Notes under the pieces: model-generated | Seen by the model: the letters and a program-made list of their open reading frames with translations, nothing else | Database searches by the model: none | What the model was told of the DNA's origin: nothing | Source of the DNA: Gammaproteobacteria bacterium | GTDB lineage: Bacteria > Pseudomonadota > Gammaproteobacteria > Burkholderiales > Gallionellaceae | Assembly: GCA_018819205.1 (NCBI GenBank) | Contig: JAHJQE010000038.1 | Span: forward strand, 1 to 42,285 | Direction: 5' to 3' | DNA length: 42,285 nucleotides | Made by a program: the position numbers and the translations under genes | Shown here: positions 16,721-28,382 of the stretch, in pieces | Numbering within the stretch: the first letter of the stretch is position 1 | Layout of the letters: every line of letters starts with the position of its first letter

Positions 16721-17475
16721 AGATCGCCACTTGGAACGTCAATTCACTCAAGGTGCGGTTACCGCATCTGCTGGATTGGCTGGCAGCAAACCCTGTGGAT
16801 GTGGTCTGCCTGCAAGAGACCAAGAGCGAAGACAAGAACTTTCCCTTGGTCGAGATCGAGGCGGCTGGCTATCACTGTGTTTTCAGCGGCCAGAAGACTT
16901 ACAACGGCGTCGCCATCATCAGTCGTGATGCGATCGGCGATGTGCAGTATGGCATCCCCGATTTCGAAGATGAACAGAAGCGCGTGATTGCAGCGACTAT
17001 CGATGACGTGCGCGTCATTTGTGTCTACATCCCCAACGGGCAGGAAGTCGGCTCCGACAAATATGCATACAAGCTGCGCTGGCTGGCTGCTCTGCAAGCC
17101 TGGCTGAAGACCGAGTTGCAGAAATATCCCAAGTTGGCCTTGCTCGGGGACTACAACATCGCCCCCGACGATCGCGATGTGTACGATCCGGTCGCCTGGC
17201 AGGACAAGGTACTGTGCAGCGAGCCGGAACGTACTGCATTCCTGAACCTGATCGGTCTTGGTCTGCGCGATGCCTTCCGCCTGTTCGAAGACGGTGAAAA
17301 GCTCTATTCCTGGTGGGACTATCGCATGATGGCCTTCAGGCGCAACATGGGCATGCGCATCGACCACATCCTGATCAGTGGTGCACTGCAATGTTCCAGC
17401 TGCCACATCGACAAGGCACCGCGCAAACTTGAACGCCCCTCCGACCACACACCCGTGGTGGCTGACATCACTTGA
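16717..17475 (+). CDS. xthA: Exodeoxyribonuclease III (AP endonuclease)
   Basis: Magnesium-dependent DNA repair nuclease of 252 residues in the EEP family, cutting at abasic sites and removing 3' blocks in base excision repair. The motifs are in order: MKIATWNVNSLKVRLPHL, LQETKSEDKNFP (metal-binding Glu), YIPNGQEVGSDKYAYK, LLGDYNIAPDDRDVYDP (catalytic Asp and Asn) and C-terminal SDHTPVVADI (Asp-His pair). The length fits the short bacterial ExoIII group. The ATG overlaps the preceding stop (ATGA) and its own stop overlaps the next start (TTGA), so three genes are translationally linked. Confidence 0.95.
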   Translation: MKIATWNVNSLKVRLPHLLDWLAANPVDVVCLQETKSEDKNFPLVEIEAAGYHCVFSGQKTYNGVAIISRDAIGDVQYGIPDFEDEQKRVIAATIDDVRVICVYIPNGQEVGSDKYAYKLRWLAALQAWLKTELQKYPKLALLGDYNIAPDDRDVYDPVAWQDKVLCSEPERTAFLNLIGLGLRDAFRLFEDGEKLYSWWDYRMMAFRRNMGMRIDHILISGALQCSSCHIDKAPRKLERPSDHTPVVADIT

Positions 17476-18095
17476 TTTTCCCCGCCCCTGAACTGCTGTT
17501 CGCGGATGACTATCTGCTGGTAGCCGTCAAACCTGCCGGATTGTTGTCGGTGCCCGGACGCGGGCCGGATAAGCAGGATTGCCTGTCGGAAAGAGTGCGT
17601 TCTCTTTTTCCCGATGCGCTTATCGTCCATCGTCTGGATATGGCGACGTCCGGTTTGATGTTGTTCGCGCGCGGTTCTGAGATGCAACGCAAGTTGTCGA
17701 TGCTGTTTCAGCATCGCAAGATTGATAAACGTTACATCGCTGTGTGCGCAGGCAAACTGGATTATCCCCAAGGCGAGATCAATCTGCCCATCGCCCCTGA
17801 CTGGCCTAACCGCCCGCTGCAGCGTATCGACCCCGAGCATGGCAAGCACTCGCTCACGCGATACCGCCTGCTGAAAATGGAGGGTGATCGCTCGCGCGTC
17901 GAACTGGAGCCGGTAACCGGCCGCAGCCACCAGTTGCGTCTGCACCTGGCAAGTGTCGGAAATCCTATTCTAGGTGATGCCTTGTATGGCGATGAACATA
18001 GCGCTGCTCGCCTGTTGTTGCATGCCTGCATGTTGCGCTTTCACCATCCTTGCCATGGGGAAATGCTGACTTTCGAGCACTCCCCTTCGTTCTGA
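17472..18095 (+). CDS. rluA: RluA-family pseudouridine synthase
   Basis: RNA pseudouridine synthase of 207 residues. The catalytic motif HRLDMATSGLML contains the essential Asp. The supporting motifs are VKPAGLLSVPGRG, KRYIAVCAG, LEPVTGRSHQLRLHL and NPILGDALYG. There is no S4 domain, and the length is close to RluA (about 219), the dual enzyme for 23S rRNA U746 and tRNA U32. The substrate cannot be fixed from sequence alone, so the symbol is the best guess within RluA/RluC/RluD. The start is a TTG overlapping the xthA stop, and no ATG lies near the family N-terminus. Confidence 0.85.
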   Translation: MIFPAPELLFADDYLLVAVKPAGLLSVPGRGPDKQDCLSERVRSLFPDALIVHRLDMATSGLMLFARGSEMQRKLSMLFQHRKIDKRYIAVCAGKLDYPQGEINLPIAPDWPNRPLQRIDPEHGKHSLTRYRLLKMEGDRSRVELEPVTGRSHQLRLHLASVGNPILGDALYGDEHSAARLLLHACMLRFHHPCHGEMLTFEHSPSF

Positions 18096-18119
18096 TTTCG
18101 TCATTTCCTGCGGTATACT
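18091..18119 (+). promoter_or_regulatory. Candidate promoter for the Tim44-like gene
   Basis: TATACT (18114-18119) is a good -10 hexamer (5 of 6) about 37 bases before the gene start. The -35 position 17 bases upstream (18091-18096) matches poorly, so strength is uncertain. Confidence 0.35.
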
Positions 18120-18155
18120 GCGCGCCCAGTTTGTATCTTTTATTTAAGGATGTAC

Positions 18156-19001
18156 ATGAAACGTTTCGCTGTTGCCCTGACTCTGTTTCTTACCAGTTTT
18201 ACACTGATCGCTAACAACGCCGAAGCAAAGCGTCTCGGTGGCGGCCTCAACATCGGTAAGCAACGCACCATGAGCGCGCCGCAGAAACAGGCTGCGCCCG
18301 CACCGACCCAGGCTGCTCCCGCCCAAACGGCAGGTTCGCCTGCCAAGCAAGGCAACAAATGGCTGGGGCCACTGGCTGGTATCGCCGCCGGCCTGGGGCT
18401 GGCAGCGCTGTTCTCTCATCTCGGGCTGGGTGAAGGCATGGGCATGCTGCTGATGATGCTGTTACTGGCAGTTGGCGCCTTCTTCCTGTTCTCGATGTTG
18501 CGCAAGAGGCAGCAGCCGGCGATGCAATACGCTGCTACGGGTACTGGTGGCAGCTCTTACCCATCTGCTGCATCTGCCCCTGCTCCTGCTTCACCTGTTG
18601 TCGATAGCACTCTGCCCGCTCCCGCAAATATCCCGGCTGACTTCCCGGTGGAGAGCTTCCTGCGCAGCGCCAAAATGTCTTTCATCCGCCTGCAGGCTGC
18701 CAACGACCGCAAGGACCTGAACGACATCCGCGAGTACACCACCCCTGAGATGTATGCAGAGCTCAGCATGCAATTCCAGGAACGTGGCGTTGAACCTCAG
18801 CAGACTGATGTCGGCTTCGTGAATGCCGAACTGCTTGAAGTTGTGACCGAGAACGACCTTGCTATCGCCAGCGTACGCCTGAGCGGCCAGCTGCGTGAGA
18901 ACAACGGGGCACCAGAGAACTTCGAGGAAGTCTGGCATGTCCAGAAAGACCTGAAGGATGACAATTCTGTATGGTTGCTGGCTGGAATTCAGCAGAATTG
19001 A
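18156..19001 (+). CDS. Tim44-like domain membrane protein
   Basis: Protein of 281 residues. It has a signal peptide-like N-terminus (about 1-24, ending NAEA), then a KRLGGGLNIG start shared by bacterial Tim44-like proteins. A Pro/Ala/Gln-rich segment follows, then one or two hydrophobic stretches (about 70-112). A flexible Ser/Pro/Ala linker leads to a C-terminal Tim44-like domain (about 155-281) with PVESFLRSAKMSFIRLQ and EEVWHVQKDL. In mitochondria this fold tethers the import motor to membrane; the bacterial function is unknown. ATG 18156 follows AAGGA at five bases, preferred over ATG 18150, which overlaps that site. A strong terminator follows, so the gene is probably monocistronic. Confidence 0.85.
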   Translation: MKRFAVALTLFLTSFTLIANNAEAKRLGGGLNIGKQRTMSAPQKQAAPAPTQAAPAQTAGSPAKQGNKWLGPLAGIAAGLGLAALFSHLGLGEGMGMLLMMLLLAVGAFFLFSMLRKRQQPAMQYAATGTGGSSYPSAASAPAPASPVVDSTLPAPANIPADFPVESFLRSAKMSFIRLQAANDRKDLNDIREYTTPEMYAELSMQFQERGVEPQQTDVGFVNAELLEVVTENDLAIASVRLSGQLRENNGAPENFEEVWHVQKDLKDDNSVWLLAGIQQN

Positions 19002-19024
19002 GCGTGAACTGAAGTAGACTTATG

Positions 19025-19056
19025 GGCACGGCGCTTTGGCCGTGCCTTTTCTTTTT
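19025..19056 (+). terminator. Strong intrinsic terminator after the Tim44-like gene
   Basis: GGCACGGC (19025-19032) and GCCGTGCC (19039-19046) form a perfect 8-bp GC-rich stem with a six-base loop, followed by nine T in ten bases. The T-tract ends four bases before the ubiB ATG at 19060. Confidence 0.88.
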
Positions 19057-19059
19057 GCG

Positions 19060-20583
19060 ATGCGTTTCTTTCGACTGATCAAGATCATCTACATCGTCCT
19101 GCGCTTCGGTCTTGACGAGTTCCTGCTGGCGCATGAGCGCACCAGCTGGCTGTTGCGCCCGCTGAACCTGCTCTTGTTCTTCCGCGATAACACCCGCCCC
19201 CGCGGGATGCGTTTGCGGTTAGCACTGGAGGCACTGGGGCCGATCTTCGTAAAGTTCGGACAACTGCTTTCGACACGGCGCGATCTGATACCGACTGACA
19301 TTGCTGATGAACTCGCTTCCTTGCAGGATCAGGTTCCGCCATTCCCTTCCAGCCAGGCTGTCGCGTTGCTGGAATCAGCTTATGGCAAGCCTTTGCATGA
19401 TGTATTCGCCAGCTTCGAACAGCTCCCAGTCGCCAGTGCATCGGTTGCGCAGGTCCATTTTGCCTTACTGCCTGATGGGCGTGAGGTCGCAGTCAAGATC
19501 TTGCGGCCAGGCATTCAGCATGTCATCGAGCATGACCTTGCTTTGCTCGACATCACCGCTGCTTTGATCGAGCGTCTGTGGGAGGATGGCAAGCGCCTGA
19601 AACCCCGTGAAGTTGTCGCAGAGTTCGAAAAGACACTGCACGATGAGCTTGACCTGATGCGAGAAGCGGCCAACGCCAGTCAGTTAAGGCGCAATTTCAT
19701 TGATGCGACTTTGCTGCTGGTACCCGAGATCTACTGGGACTGGTGCTCCGAACAGGTGATGGTGATGCAGCGTATGCAGGGCATACCTGTCAGTCAGATA
19801 GCTGCCTTGCGCGAAGCCGGGATCAACATACCCAAACTGGCCAGTGATGGCGTCGAGATATTCTATACACAGGTGTTCAGGGACGGCTTCTTTCATGCCG
19901 ACATGCATCCCGGCAATATCCTGGTCGCGCGGGACGGCCGTTATGTAGCCCTTGATTTCGGCATCATGGGAACGCTCACCGATAACGACAAGCATTACCT
20001 TGCCCACAATTTCATCGCTTTCTTCAATCGTGATTACAGGCGGGTTGCCGAGTTGCACATAGAATCCGGTTGGGCTCCTGCCAGCACCCGCATAGATGAA
20101 TTCGAAGCTGCTATCCGTGCTGTATGCGAACCCATCTTCGACAAACCGCTGCGAGAAGTCTCTTTCGGACGAATCCTGCTGCGCTTGTTCCAGACATCAC
20201 GTCGCTTCGGCATCCAGATCCAGCCGCAACTGGTTCTGCTACAGAAGACTCTTTTGAATATCGAAGGACTGGGACTGCAGCTCGATCCTGAGCTGGATCT
20301 GTGGAAAACTGCCAAGCCATGGCTGGAGCGATGGATGAGCGAACAGATCGGTTGGCGCGGTTTCCTGAAGGCGCTAAAACGGGAAACCCCTCGTTTCGCC
20401 ACCTTGCTCCCTGAGTTACCACGCCTGATCCATCAGCGCCTGAAACAGGAACCCTATGAGCACGCTGCGCCGTTGCTGCTGGAATTGGTCATCCAGCAGA
20501 GGCGTCGCAATGGATGGATGGCTCTTATCGCCTTGTTGCTTGCATCGACATTAGCGCTGGCTGTTATCGTGCACTTCGGTTAA
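19060..20583 (+). CDS. ubiB: Ubiquinone biosynthesis accessory ATPase UbiB
   Basis: Atypical kinase-like (ABC1/ADCK/UbiB) membrane-associated ATPase of 507 residues needed for ubiquinone synthesis. Family features: the KxGQ motif at K65-F-G-Q68, the nucleotide-binding Lys K146 in [10 protein letters not shown], the catalytic-loop equivalent [10 protein letters not shown], and the metal-binding D299-F-G301. Two hydrophobic segments end the protein (about 483-505). E. coli UbiB is 546 residues. ATG 19060 yields [20 protein letters not shown], matching the family N-terminus; TTG 19036 and GTG 19042 are in frame but lie in the upstream terminator. No Shine-Dalgarno precedes the ATG because the terminator T-tract occupies that space. 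ubiE and ubiJ are not adjacent. Confidence 0.92.
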   Translation: MRFFRLIKIIYIVLRFGLDEFLLAHERTSWLLRPLNLLLFFRDNTRPRGMRLRLALEALGPIFVKFGQLLSTRRDLIPTDIADELASLQDQVPPFPSSQAVALLESAYGKPLHDVFASFEQLPVASASVAQVHFALLPDGREVAVKILRPGIQHVIEHDLALLDITAALIERLWEDGKRLKPREVVAEFEKTLHDELDLMREAANASQLRRNFIDATLLLVPEIYWDWCSEQVMVMQRMQGIPVSQIAALREAGINIPKLASDGVEIFYTQVFRDGFFHADMHPGNILVARDGRYVALDFGIMGTLTDNDKHYLAHNFIAFFNRDYRRVAELHIESGWAPASTRIDEFEAAIRAVCEPIFDKPLREVSFGRILLRLFQTSRRFGIQIQPQLVLLQKTLLNIEGLGLQLDPELDLWKTAKPWLERWMSEQIGWRGFLKALKRETPRFATLLPELPRLIHQRLKQEPYEHAAPLLLELVIQQRRRNGWMALIALLLASTLALAVIVHFG

Positions 20584-20732
20584 CTGAGCCCGGTTTTGGT
20601 CAATTCTGCGGCAAGTCTTTTATGGCGAAGCACCTTGGCTGCGCGCGTTTTTTCAGCACACGCAATTCATACATCTGACTACCAGCTATGCCTGTGCGCT
20701 GTTAATTTGCGCTTGCGACACGGCTGACAGTC

Positions 20733-20760
20733 AAATCCGTCACTCTACAGTGACGGATTT
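20733..20760. terminator. Perfect 12-bp hairpin between convergent ubiB and glmS
   Basis: AAATCCGTCACT (20733-20744) and AGTGACGGATTT (20749-20760) are exact inverse complements around the loop CTAC. The hairpin contains the glmS stop codon and last codons. T-tracts on both sides are short, so it may act as a modest bidirectional terminator or as a 3' mRNA-stabilising structure. The rest of the gap (20584-20732) shows a T6 run near 20650 but no convincing gene. Confidence 0.6.
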
Positions 20761-22563
20761 TGCAAGATTGCGCGGCTTGTCCACATCCGTCCCTTTTTGC
20801 AGAGCAACATAGTAGGCCAACAGTTGCAGCGGGGCGGTGTGCAGGATAGGACTGAGAAAGCCAGCATGTTCCGGCATTTGCAAAATGTGTACGCCTTCGC
20901 TGGCGTGGATATGTGTATCTGCATCGGCAAAGACATATAACTCACCGCCGCGTGCCCTGACCTCCTGCAGATTGGATTTCAGCTTTTCCAGCAGTGTATC
21001 GTTCGGTGCGACCGACACAACCGGCATGTCCTTGTCGACCAACGCCAGAGGGCCATGCTTCAATTCTCCGGCTGGGTAGGCTTCGGCGTGGATGTAGGAG
21101 ATCTCCTTCAATTTCAGCGCGCCTTCAGCTGCAATGGGGAAATGCATACCGCGTCCCAGGAACAGTGCGTGATGCTTGTCGGCAAAGAGTTTGGCCATTT
21201 CTGCAATCTGTGGTTCGAGCGCCAGTACCTTTTGCATAGCTGCCGGGAGGTGTCGCAGTTCATGCAGGAATTGTTGTTCACGCTTCTCATCCAGACGGCC
21301 GCGCACTTTTGCCATCACCAGCGTAAGCAGGAACAATGCCGCCAACTGAGTCGTAAAAGCCTTGGTAGAAGCTACTCCGATCTCAGGACCCGCACGAGTC
21401 AGCAAACGCAGTTTGGACTGGCGGATGATCGCGCTTTCAGGCACGTTACAGATTGCGAGAGTGTAGCCATGACCAGTTGCCTTCGCGTGATTCAGAGCGG
21501 CCAATGTGTCCGCTGTTTCTCCCGACTGGGAGATGGTGACCACCAAGGTGTTTGGGTTGGGCACACTTGCACGGTAGCGGTATTCACTGGCAATCTCGAC
21601 CGTACAAGGTATCCCTGCGATCTCTTCCAGCCAGTAGCGTGCAACCTGACCGGCGTGGTTGCTGGTGCCACAGGCGAGGATCAATATGCTCTCTATCTTC
21701 GGGAAGATGCTATTTGCTTCTGCACCGAAGATGCCTGGTACCAGGGACTGGCTGTTACACACCGACTCCAGAGTGTTCGCAAGCGCCTGCGGTTGTTCGT
21801 GGATCTCCTTCTGCATGTAATGCTTGTATTCGCCCAACTCTACGCTGTCGTTGTCCAGCTCGCTTATCTGCACGGGCCGCTGTACTTCAGTACCCTGTTC
21901 ATCAAATATGCGGTAGCTATCCAAGTTCACTTCGACCACGTCGCCTTCTTCCAAGTACACGACATTTCTAGTGACCTGCAGGAGTGCCGACATATCGGAA
22001 CCCACAAAGTTTTCGCCTTCTCCCACGCCCAGTAGTAGTGGGCTGCCTTTGCGTGCCGCAATCAGTTGTTGGGGATTGTCTGCTGCGATGACACCGATAG
22101 CATAAGCGCCTACCAGTTGTGACAGCGCCGTCTGTGTCGCAAGCAACAGGTTGCCTTGCGCGTAATGACTGTGGACGAGATGCGCAATGACTTCAGTATC
22201 CGTATCGGATGTGAATTCATAGCCTTGCTCGGACAGCTCCGCACGTAGTTCTTCATAATTCTCGATGATGCCGTTGTGAACGACAGCGATCAGGTTTCGG
22301 CTCATGTGCGGGTGTGCATTGCGCTCACTGGGTATACCGTGTGTCGCCCAGCGAGTGTGTGCAATACCGAGCTGACCTGTCGTATTGGCACTCTTTTGTC
22401 GCAGTTCGGCGACGCGGCCGGCACTGCGTACGCGTTCCAGTTTGCCTTCATGTACTACGACCAAACCTGCTGAATCATAGCCGCGGTATTCCAGACGCAG
22501 CAGGCCATTTACCAATACCGGAACGATGTTACGTTTTGCGACTGCTCCTACGATACCGCACAT
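20740..22563 (-). CDS. glmS: Glutamine-fructose-6-phosphate aminotransferase (isomerizing)
   Basis: Makes glucosamine-6-phosphate from fructose-6-phosphate and glutamine, the first step to UDP-GlcNAc for peptidoglycan and LPS. It has 607 residues. The N-terminal glutaminase domain begins MCGIVGAV with the catalytic Cys as residue 2. It is followed by two SIS domains ([15 protein letters not shown] and the [19 protein letters not shown] region, seen as [14 protein letters not shown]), ending NLAKSVTVE. The ATG at 22563 is set by the mandatory Cys after Met; a longer open frame upstream is not coding. The gene starts one base after the glmU stop, so both are cotranscribed. No glmS ribozyme is expected or seen in the leader. 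Confidence 0.97.
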   Translation of the reverse strand: MCGIVGAVAKRNIVPVLVNGLLRLEYRGYDSAGLVVVHEGKLERVRSAGRVAELRQKSANTTGQLGIAHTRWATHGIPSERNAHPHMSRNLIAVVHNGIIENYEELRAELSEQGYEFTSDTDTEVIAHLVHSHYAQGNLLLATQTALSQLVGAYAIGVIAADNPQQLIAARKGSPLLLGVGEGENFVGSDMSALLQVTRNVVYLEEGDVVEVNLDSYRIFDEQGTEVQRPVQISELDNDSVELGEYKHYMQKEIHEQPQALANTLESVCNSQSLVPGIFGAEANSIFPKIESILILACGTSNHAGQVARYWLEEIAGIPCTVEIASEYRYRASVPNPNTLVVTISQSGETADTLAALNHAKATGHGYTLAICNVPESAIIRQSKLRLLTRAGPEIGVASTKAFTTQLAALFLLTLVMAKVRGRLDEKREQQFLHELRHLPAAMQKVLALEPQIAEMAKLFADKHHALFLGRGMHFPIAAEGALKLKEISYIHAEAYPAGELKHGPLALVDKDMPVVSVAPNDTLLEKLKSNLQEVRARGGELYVFADADTHIHASEGVHILQMPEHAGFLSPILHTAPLQLLAYYVALQKGTDVDKPRNLAKSVTVE

Positions 22564-22564
22564 G

Positions 22565-23929
22565 TTATTTCTTTCCTTTGATGGGACGTTGCCAGCCGGC
22601 AATCGTGAGTTGTTTGCTTCTGGAGAGCGTGAGCTCTCCAGCGGGTGTGTCCTTGGTAATGGTTGATCCAGCACCTATCGTTGCACCCTTGCCAATAGTG
22701 ACGGGGGCGACGAGTTGTGTATCCGAACCAATAAACGCGTCGTCTTCTATGATCGTGCGAAATTTGTTCGCACCGTCGTAGTTACATGTGATGGTGCCCG
22801 CTCCGATGTTGACGCGACTACCCACGGTGCTGTCGCCGATGTAGCTCAGATGATTCGCTTTGCTACCTTGTCCGATCTCGCTGTTCTTGATTTCCACGAA
22901 ATTCCCAACGTGTGCATGGTCGTGTAATTTTGTGCCGGGACGCAGTCGCGCATAGGGTCCGATATGGCAGTCAGCACCCACTTCACTGTTGTCGATATGG
23001 GTGTAGGGCGCTATCTGCGTGCCTTGTGCGATGGTTGCATTGCGGATGATGCTGTAAGCACTGACTTTCACTCCATCACCCAGGGTTACTTTGCCCTCAA
23101 AGATGCATCCTACGTCGATCTCGACATCGCGACCGCATACTAGCTCACCGCGCACATCAACTCGTGCAGGATCGAACAGGGTCACACCTTGCGCCATAAG
23201 TCTTGCTGCAACTTCTTTTTGCCACACGCGTTCAAGTGTTGCCAGCTGCATCTTGTTATTAATGCCCTCTACTTCCCATCCTTGCGATGGTTGCACAGTA
23301 TGCACCGCTACACCCTGTTGCACTGCCATCGCAACGATGTCTGTAAGGTAGTACTCACCTTGAGCATTATTATTGCTGAGTTTGCCCAGCCATTCGCGCA
23401 GCCTTGCTGTCGGCACGAGCATGATGCCGGTGTTCACTTCCTTGATCGCCAACTGTTCCGGCACTGCATCCTTTTGCTCGACAATACATTGCACGTCACC
23501 TTCAATATTGCGAACTATGCGGCCATAACCTGAAGGGTTATCCAGATTGACAGTCAACAGTACCAGCCCTTCGCCTGCCTGCTGCATCTGGTGCAGCGTG
23601 CTGTGCTGTATCAATGGCACATCACCATAGAGGATCAGTGTGCGGCTCTCGTCCTGCAGAAGCGGCATTGCCTGTTGCACAGCATGACCAGTGCCTAGCT
23701 GGGGTTCCTGCATGACAAACTTGGCACCGTATTGCTGCAACGCTTGCGGCACTGCCTCACCACCGTGCCCGTAAACCATACAGATCTGTTCTGGCTGTAA
23801 GGTTAAGGCGCAGTCCAGCACATGCTGCACCAGCGGCTTGCCCGCCAGTGCATGTAGCACCTTGGGCTTATTGGAGTACATGCGGGTACCTTTGCCAGCG
23901 GCAAGGATAATGACGTTCAAGGGGCTCAT
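22565..23929 (-). CDS. glmU: Bifunctional N-acetylglucosamine-1-phosphate uridyltransferase / GlcN-1-P acetyltransferase
   Basis: Catalyses the last two steps to UDP-GlcNAc. It has 454 residues, standard length. The N-terminal pyrophosphorylase domain (about 1-230) has the nucleotide loop [21 protein letters not shown] and YGDVPLI. The C-terminal left-handed beta-helix (about 250-445) shows the hexapeptide repeats, [20 protein letters not shown] and [17 protein letters not shown]. The C-terminus [10 protein letters not shown] is typical. It lies just downstream of the atp operon terminator and one base before glmS, forming a glmUS unit. Confidence 0.97.
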   Translation of the reverse strand: MSPLNVIILAAGKGTRMYSNKPKVLHALAGKPLVQHVLDCALTLQPEQICMVYGHGGEAVPQALQQYGAKFVMQEPQLGTGHAVQQAMPLLQDESRTLILYGDVPLIQHSTLHQMQQAGEGLVLLTVNLDNPSGYGRIVRNIEGDVQCIVEQKDAVPEQLAIKEVNTGIMLVPTARLREWLGKLSNNNAQGEYYLTDIVAMAVQQGVAVHTVQPSQGWEVEGINNKMQLATLERVWQKEVAARLMAQGVTLFDPARVDVRGELVCGRDVEIDVGCIFEGKVTLGDGVKVSAYSIIRNATIAQGTQIAPYTHIDNSEVGADCHIGPYARLRPGTKLHDHAHVGNFVEIKNSEIGQGSKANHLSYIGDSTVGSRVNIGAGTITCNYDGANKFRTIIEDDAFIGSDTQLVAPVTIGKGATIGAGSTITKDTPAGELTLSRSKQLTIAGWQRPIKGKK

Positions 23930-23955
23930 ATGCTTGAGTTCTTCATGAATATCCG

Positions 23956-23961
23956 AGTATA
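23956..23961 (-). promoter_or_regulatory. Candidate -10 element for glmUS
   Basis: Reading the minus strand, TATACT lies 27 bases upstream of the glmU start and just downstream of the atp terminator. No good -35 hexamer is seen at 16-18 bases. A promoter in this gap is expected because the terminator separates glmU from atpC. Confidence 0.3.
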
Positions 23962-23974
23962 TCTTTCAGACGGC

Positions 23975-23998
23975 AAAAAAGCAGCCGAAGCTGCTTTT
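23975..23998 (-). terminator. Intrinsic terminator of the atp operon
   Basis: On the minus strand the transcript reads AAAAGCAGC, loop UUCG, GCUGCUUUU, ending in six U. The stem includes a very stable GC core closed on a UUCG tetraloop. It is located 25 bases after the atpC stop. This is the clearest rho-independent terminator on this strand. Confidence 0.93.
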
Positions 23999-24023
23999 CT
24001 GTCTGTTGCATCATCTTCGAGAC

Positions 24024-24449
24024 TTAGTGCGTTGTCTTGCGAATTTGCTGAATTGCTCGCAATTGCGCAATCGCTTCTGCCAGTTCTGCTTGTGCTGCAG
24101 CATAGTCGATATCAGAGGTGCGATTCTTCATGGCCTCTTCCGCCAACTGCTTAGCTTCCAGTGCACGCGCCTCATCCAGATCGGCACCGCGAATCGCGGT
24201 ATCGGCCAGAATAGTAACTACGCTTGGCTGAACTTCCAGCATGCCACCGGATACGTAGATCAGCTCTTCCTGCTCCTGATCCGGACGCTTGATGCGCACT
24301 GCACCTGGCTTGATGCGAGTCATCAGGGCGGTATGGCGTGGGTAGATACCCAGTTCACCCATCTCGCCCGGTACCACGACGACTTCAGCGAGGCCGGAGA
24401 ATATCTGCTCCTCCGCGCTCACTACGTCAACATGTACGGTCATTGCCAT
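24024..24449 (-). CDS. atpC: F1Fo ATP synthase epsilon subunit
   Basis: Epsilon subunit of the F1 central stalk, 141 residues. It couples and regulates rotation. The N-terminal beta-sandwich starts [19 protein letters not shown], close to E. coli AtpC, and contains [22 protein letters not shown] (seen as [11 protein letters not shown]). The C-terminal helical pair (about 90-138) is present, so the regulatory domain is intact. It is the last gene of the operon and is followed by the UUCG terminator. An alternative ATG two codons in is less like the family. Confidence 0.96.
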   Translation of the reverse strand: MAMTVHVDVVSAEEQIFSGLAEVVVVPGEMGELGIYPRHTALMTRIKPGAVRIKRPDQEQEELIYVSGGMLEVQPSVVTILADTAIRGADLDEARALEAKQLAEEAMKNRTSDIDYAAAQAELAEAIAQLRAIQQIRKTTH

Positions 24450-24466
24450 GGTTTATACCCCACTAA

Positions 24467-25903
<1,437 letters not shown>

Positions 25904-25930
25904 CTAAATTAATTCTGAATTCTTTGCCGA

Positions 25931-26797
25931 TCAACCGATCGCCGCCGCACCGCCCACGATCTCCGAGATTTCCTTGGTGATCGCTGCCTGACGTGCTTTG
26001 TTGTATACCAGCTTGAGCTCGCCAATAACGCTCTTGGCATTATCGGATGCAGCCTTCATCGCCACCATACGGGAGCTTTGCTCGGAAGCCTGGTTCTCTA
26101 CTACTGCCTGGTACACCAGAGACTCGATGTAGCGCAGCAGCAGTTCGTCGATGACCTTCTTCGCGTCTGGTTCGTAGATGTAGTCCCAGTTACCTTCACT
26201 GGTACCCATTTGCTCGCCTGTCAGCGGCAACAATTGCTCTACACGCGGTTCCTGCTTCATCGTGTTGATGAAGTGGTTGTAGCTCAGGTAGATAGCATCG
26301 ATTTCGCCAGCCACATAGGCATCCAGCATCGCTTTGACAGCACCGATCAGTTTCTCGACGTGGGGCGTATCGCCCAAACCCGTCAAGTGAGACTGCACCT
26401 TTGCTCCGATACGGTTCATGAAACCGAAGCCCTTGTTGCCGATCGGACACACCAGAAGACCTTTTCCTTCTTCTTCCCATGTTTTCATCTCATTCACTGC
26501 GAGACGCAACAGATTGGTGTTCAAACCACCGCACAGGCCTTTGTCGGAAGTGACAACGATCAAGCCCACGTTCTTCACTGCTTCACGCTTGACCAGGAAT
26601 GCATGCTTGTATTCCGGATTGGCACGTGACAAGTGCGCTGCAACGTTACGGATCTTCTCGGCATAAGGGCGAGCGGCACGCATGCGATCCTGCGCCTTGC
26701 GCATCTTCGCAGCTGCCACCATTTCCATCGCACGCGTGATCTTGCGCGTATTTTCAACGCTCTTGATTTTGGTGCGAATCTCTTTACTGCCCGCCAT
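25931..26797 (-). CDS. atpG: F1Fo ATP synthase gamma subunit
   Basis: Central rotor shaft of F1, 288 residues. The conserved N-terminal coiled-coil reads [25 protein letters not shown] (quoted core [16 protein letters not shown]). [10 protein letters not shown] is the family signature, and the C-terminal helix ends [25 protein letters not shown] lies eight bases before the ATG on the minus strand. It starts 13 bases after the atpA stop. Confidence 0.97.
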   Translation of the reverse strand: MAGSKEIRTKIKSVENTRKITRAMEMVAAAKMRKAQDRMRAARPYAEKIRNVAAHLSRANPEYKHAFLVKREAVKNVGLIVVTSDKGLCGGLNTNLLRLAVNEMKTWEEEGKGLLVCPIGNKGFGFMNRIGAKVQSHLTGLGDTPHVEKLIGAVKAMLDAYVAGEIDAIYLSYNHFINTMKQEPRVEQLLPLTGEQMGTSEGNWDYIYEPDAKKVIDELLLRYIESLVYQAVVENQASEQSSRMVAMKAASDNAKSVIGELKLVYNKARQAAITKEISEIVGGAAAIG

Positions 26798-26810
26798 AAC
26801 TCAGCTCCTC

Positions 26811-28352
26811 TTAGTAGACAGCAGTTGCCTTGAACTTTTCGATCGCAGCCACCAGCAGTTTTTCATTGTCGGCGGACAGATCTTTGCTGGACTCTATTGC
26901 GTCCATCAGTTCTTTGCTGTTTGCCTTCAGATTCGCGTGCAGAGCAGATTCGAATGCCAGTGCTTTTGGCACCGCCACATCGTCAAAGTAGCCCTTGTTC
27001 ACTGCGAACAGTGTCGTCGCCATCTCGGAAACGGACAGCGGCTCGTACTGCAGCTGCTTCATCAGCTCGGTCACCAAACGGCCGCGCTCCAGCTGCTTGC
27101 GGGTCGATTCGTCCAGATCGGAAGCGAACTGCGCGAACGCAGCCAGTTCACGGTACTGAGCCAGCGCCAGACGCACACCGCCACCCAGCTTCTTGATGAC
27201 CTTGGTCTGTGCAGCACCACCCACGCGGGACACCGATACACCGGCGTTGATCGCGGGACGGATACCGGCGTTAAACAGGTCGGCTTCCAGGAAGATCTGA
27301 CCGTCGGTGATCGAGATCACGTTGGTCGGCACGAATGCGGACACGTCACCGGCCTGGGTTTCGATGATCGGCAACGCGGTCAGCGATCCTGTCTTGCCTT
27401 TTACTTCACCCTTGGTGAAGGCTTCGACATAGTCGGCGTTCACGCGCGCGGCGCGCTCCAGCAGGCGGGAGTGCAGATAGAACACGTCGCCGGGATAGGC
27501 TTCGCGACCAGGCGGACGACGCAACAGCAACGAGATCTGGCGATATGCCCAAGCTTGCTTGGTCAAGTCGTCATACACGATCAGCGCGTCTTCGCCGCGA
27601 TCACGGAAGTATTCACCCATGGTGCAGCCGGAGTAAGGTGCCAGGAACTGCATCGCGGCGGAGTCGGAAGCGGTAGCTGCTACGACGATGGTGTATTCCA
27701 TCGCGCCGTGCTCTTCCAGTTTGCGCACCACGTTGGCGACAGTCGATGCTTTCTGGCCGACGGCGACGTAGATACAGGTCATGTTCTGACCCTTCTGGTT
27801 GATGATGGCGTCGACTGCAACTGCTGTCTTGCCGGTCTGGCGGTCGCCGATGATCAGTTCGCGCTGGCCACGGCCAACTGGAACCATGGAGTCGATGGAC
27901 TTCAGGCCGGTCTGCACAGGCTGGTCAACGGACTTACGTGCGATAACGCCCGGCGCGACCTTTTCGATCTTGTCGGTCATCTTGGCATTGATCGGGCCTT
28001 TGCCGTCGATGGGCTGACCCAGCGCGTTCACTACGCGGCCGCGCAGCTCGGGGCCGACCGGCACTTCCAGGATGCGACCGGTGCACTTGACGGTGTCGCC
28101 TTCGGTGATGTGCTCGTACTCACCCAGAATCACGGCGCCGACAGAGTCACGCTCGAGGTTCAGTGCGAGGCCGAAAGTGTTGCCCGGGAATTCCAGCATC
28201 TCGCCCTGCATCACATCGGACAAGCCGTGCACGCGAACGATACCGTCGGTTACGCTGACCACCGTACCTTCGGTGCGCGCTTGGGTCAGTGCTTCGAAGT
28301 TATCGATGCGACTGCGAATCAAATTGCTAATTTCAGAAGGATTGAGCTTCAT
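26811..28352 (-). CDS. atpA: F1Fo ATP synthase alpha subunit
   Basis: Non-catalytic nucleotide-binding alpha subunit, 513 residues, the same as E. coli. The N-terminal [16 protein letters not shown] contacts delta. The P-loop [15 protein letters not shown], the [21 protein letters not shown] region (core [14 protein letters not shown]) and [12 protein letters not shown]-like [13 protein letters not shown] are all present. AAGGAAA precedes the ATG. The GC content of a sampled row, about 63%, is much higher than in nearby parAB and mnm genes, consistent with codon selection in a highly expressed gene. Confidence 0.98.
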   Translation of the reverse strand: MKLNPSEISNLIRSRIDNFEALTQARTEGTVVSVTDGIVRVHGLSDVMQGEMLEFPGNTFGLALNLERDSVGAVILGEYEHITEGDTVKCTGRILEVPVGPELRGRVVNALGQPIDGKGPINAKMTDKIEKVAPGVIARKSVDQPVQTGLKSIDSMVPVGRGQRELIIGDRQTGKTAVAVDAIINQKGQNMTCIYVAVGQKASTVANVVRKLEEHGAMEYTIVVAATASDSAAMQFLAPYSGCTMGEYFRDRGEDALIVYDDLTKQAWAYRQISLLLRRPPGREAYPGDVFYLHSRLLERAARVNADYVEAFTKGEVKGKTGSLTALPIIETQAGDVSAFVPTNVISITDGQIFLEADLFNAGIRPAINAGVSVSRVGGAAQTKVIKKLGGGVRLALAQYRELAAFAQFASDLDESTRKQLERGRLVTELMKQLQYEPLSVSEMATTLFAVNKGYFDDVAVPKALAFESALHANLKANSKELMDAIESSKDLSADNEKLLVAAIEKFKATAVY

Positions 28353-28382
28353 CTGGATTTCCTTATTCTTGATAATTCTTTA

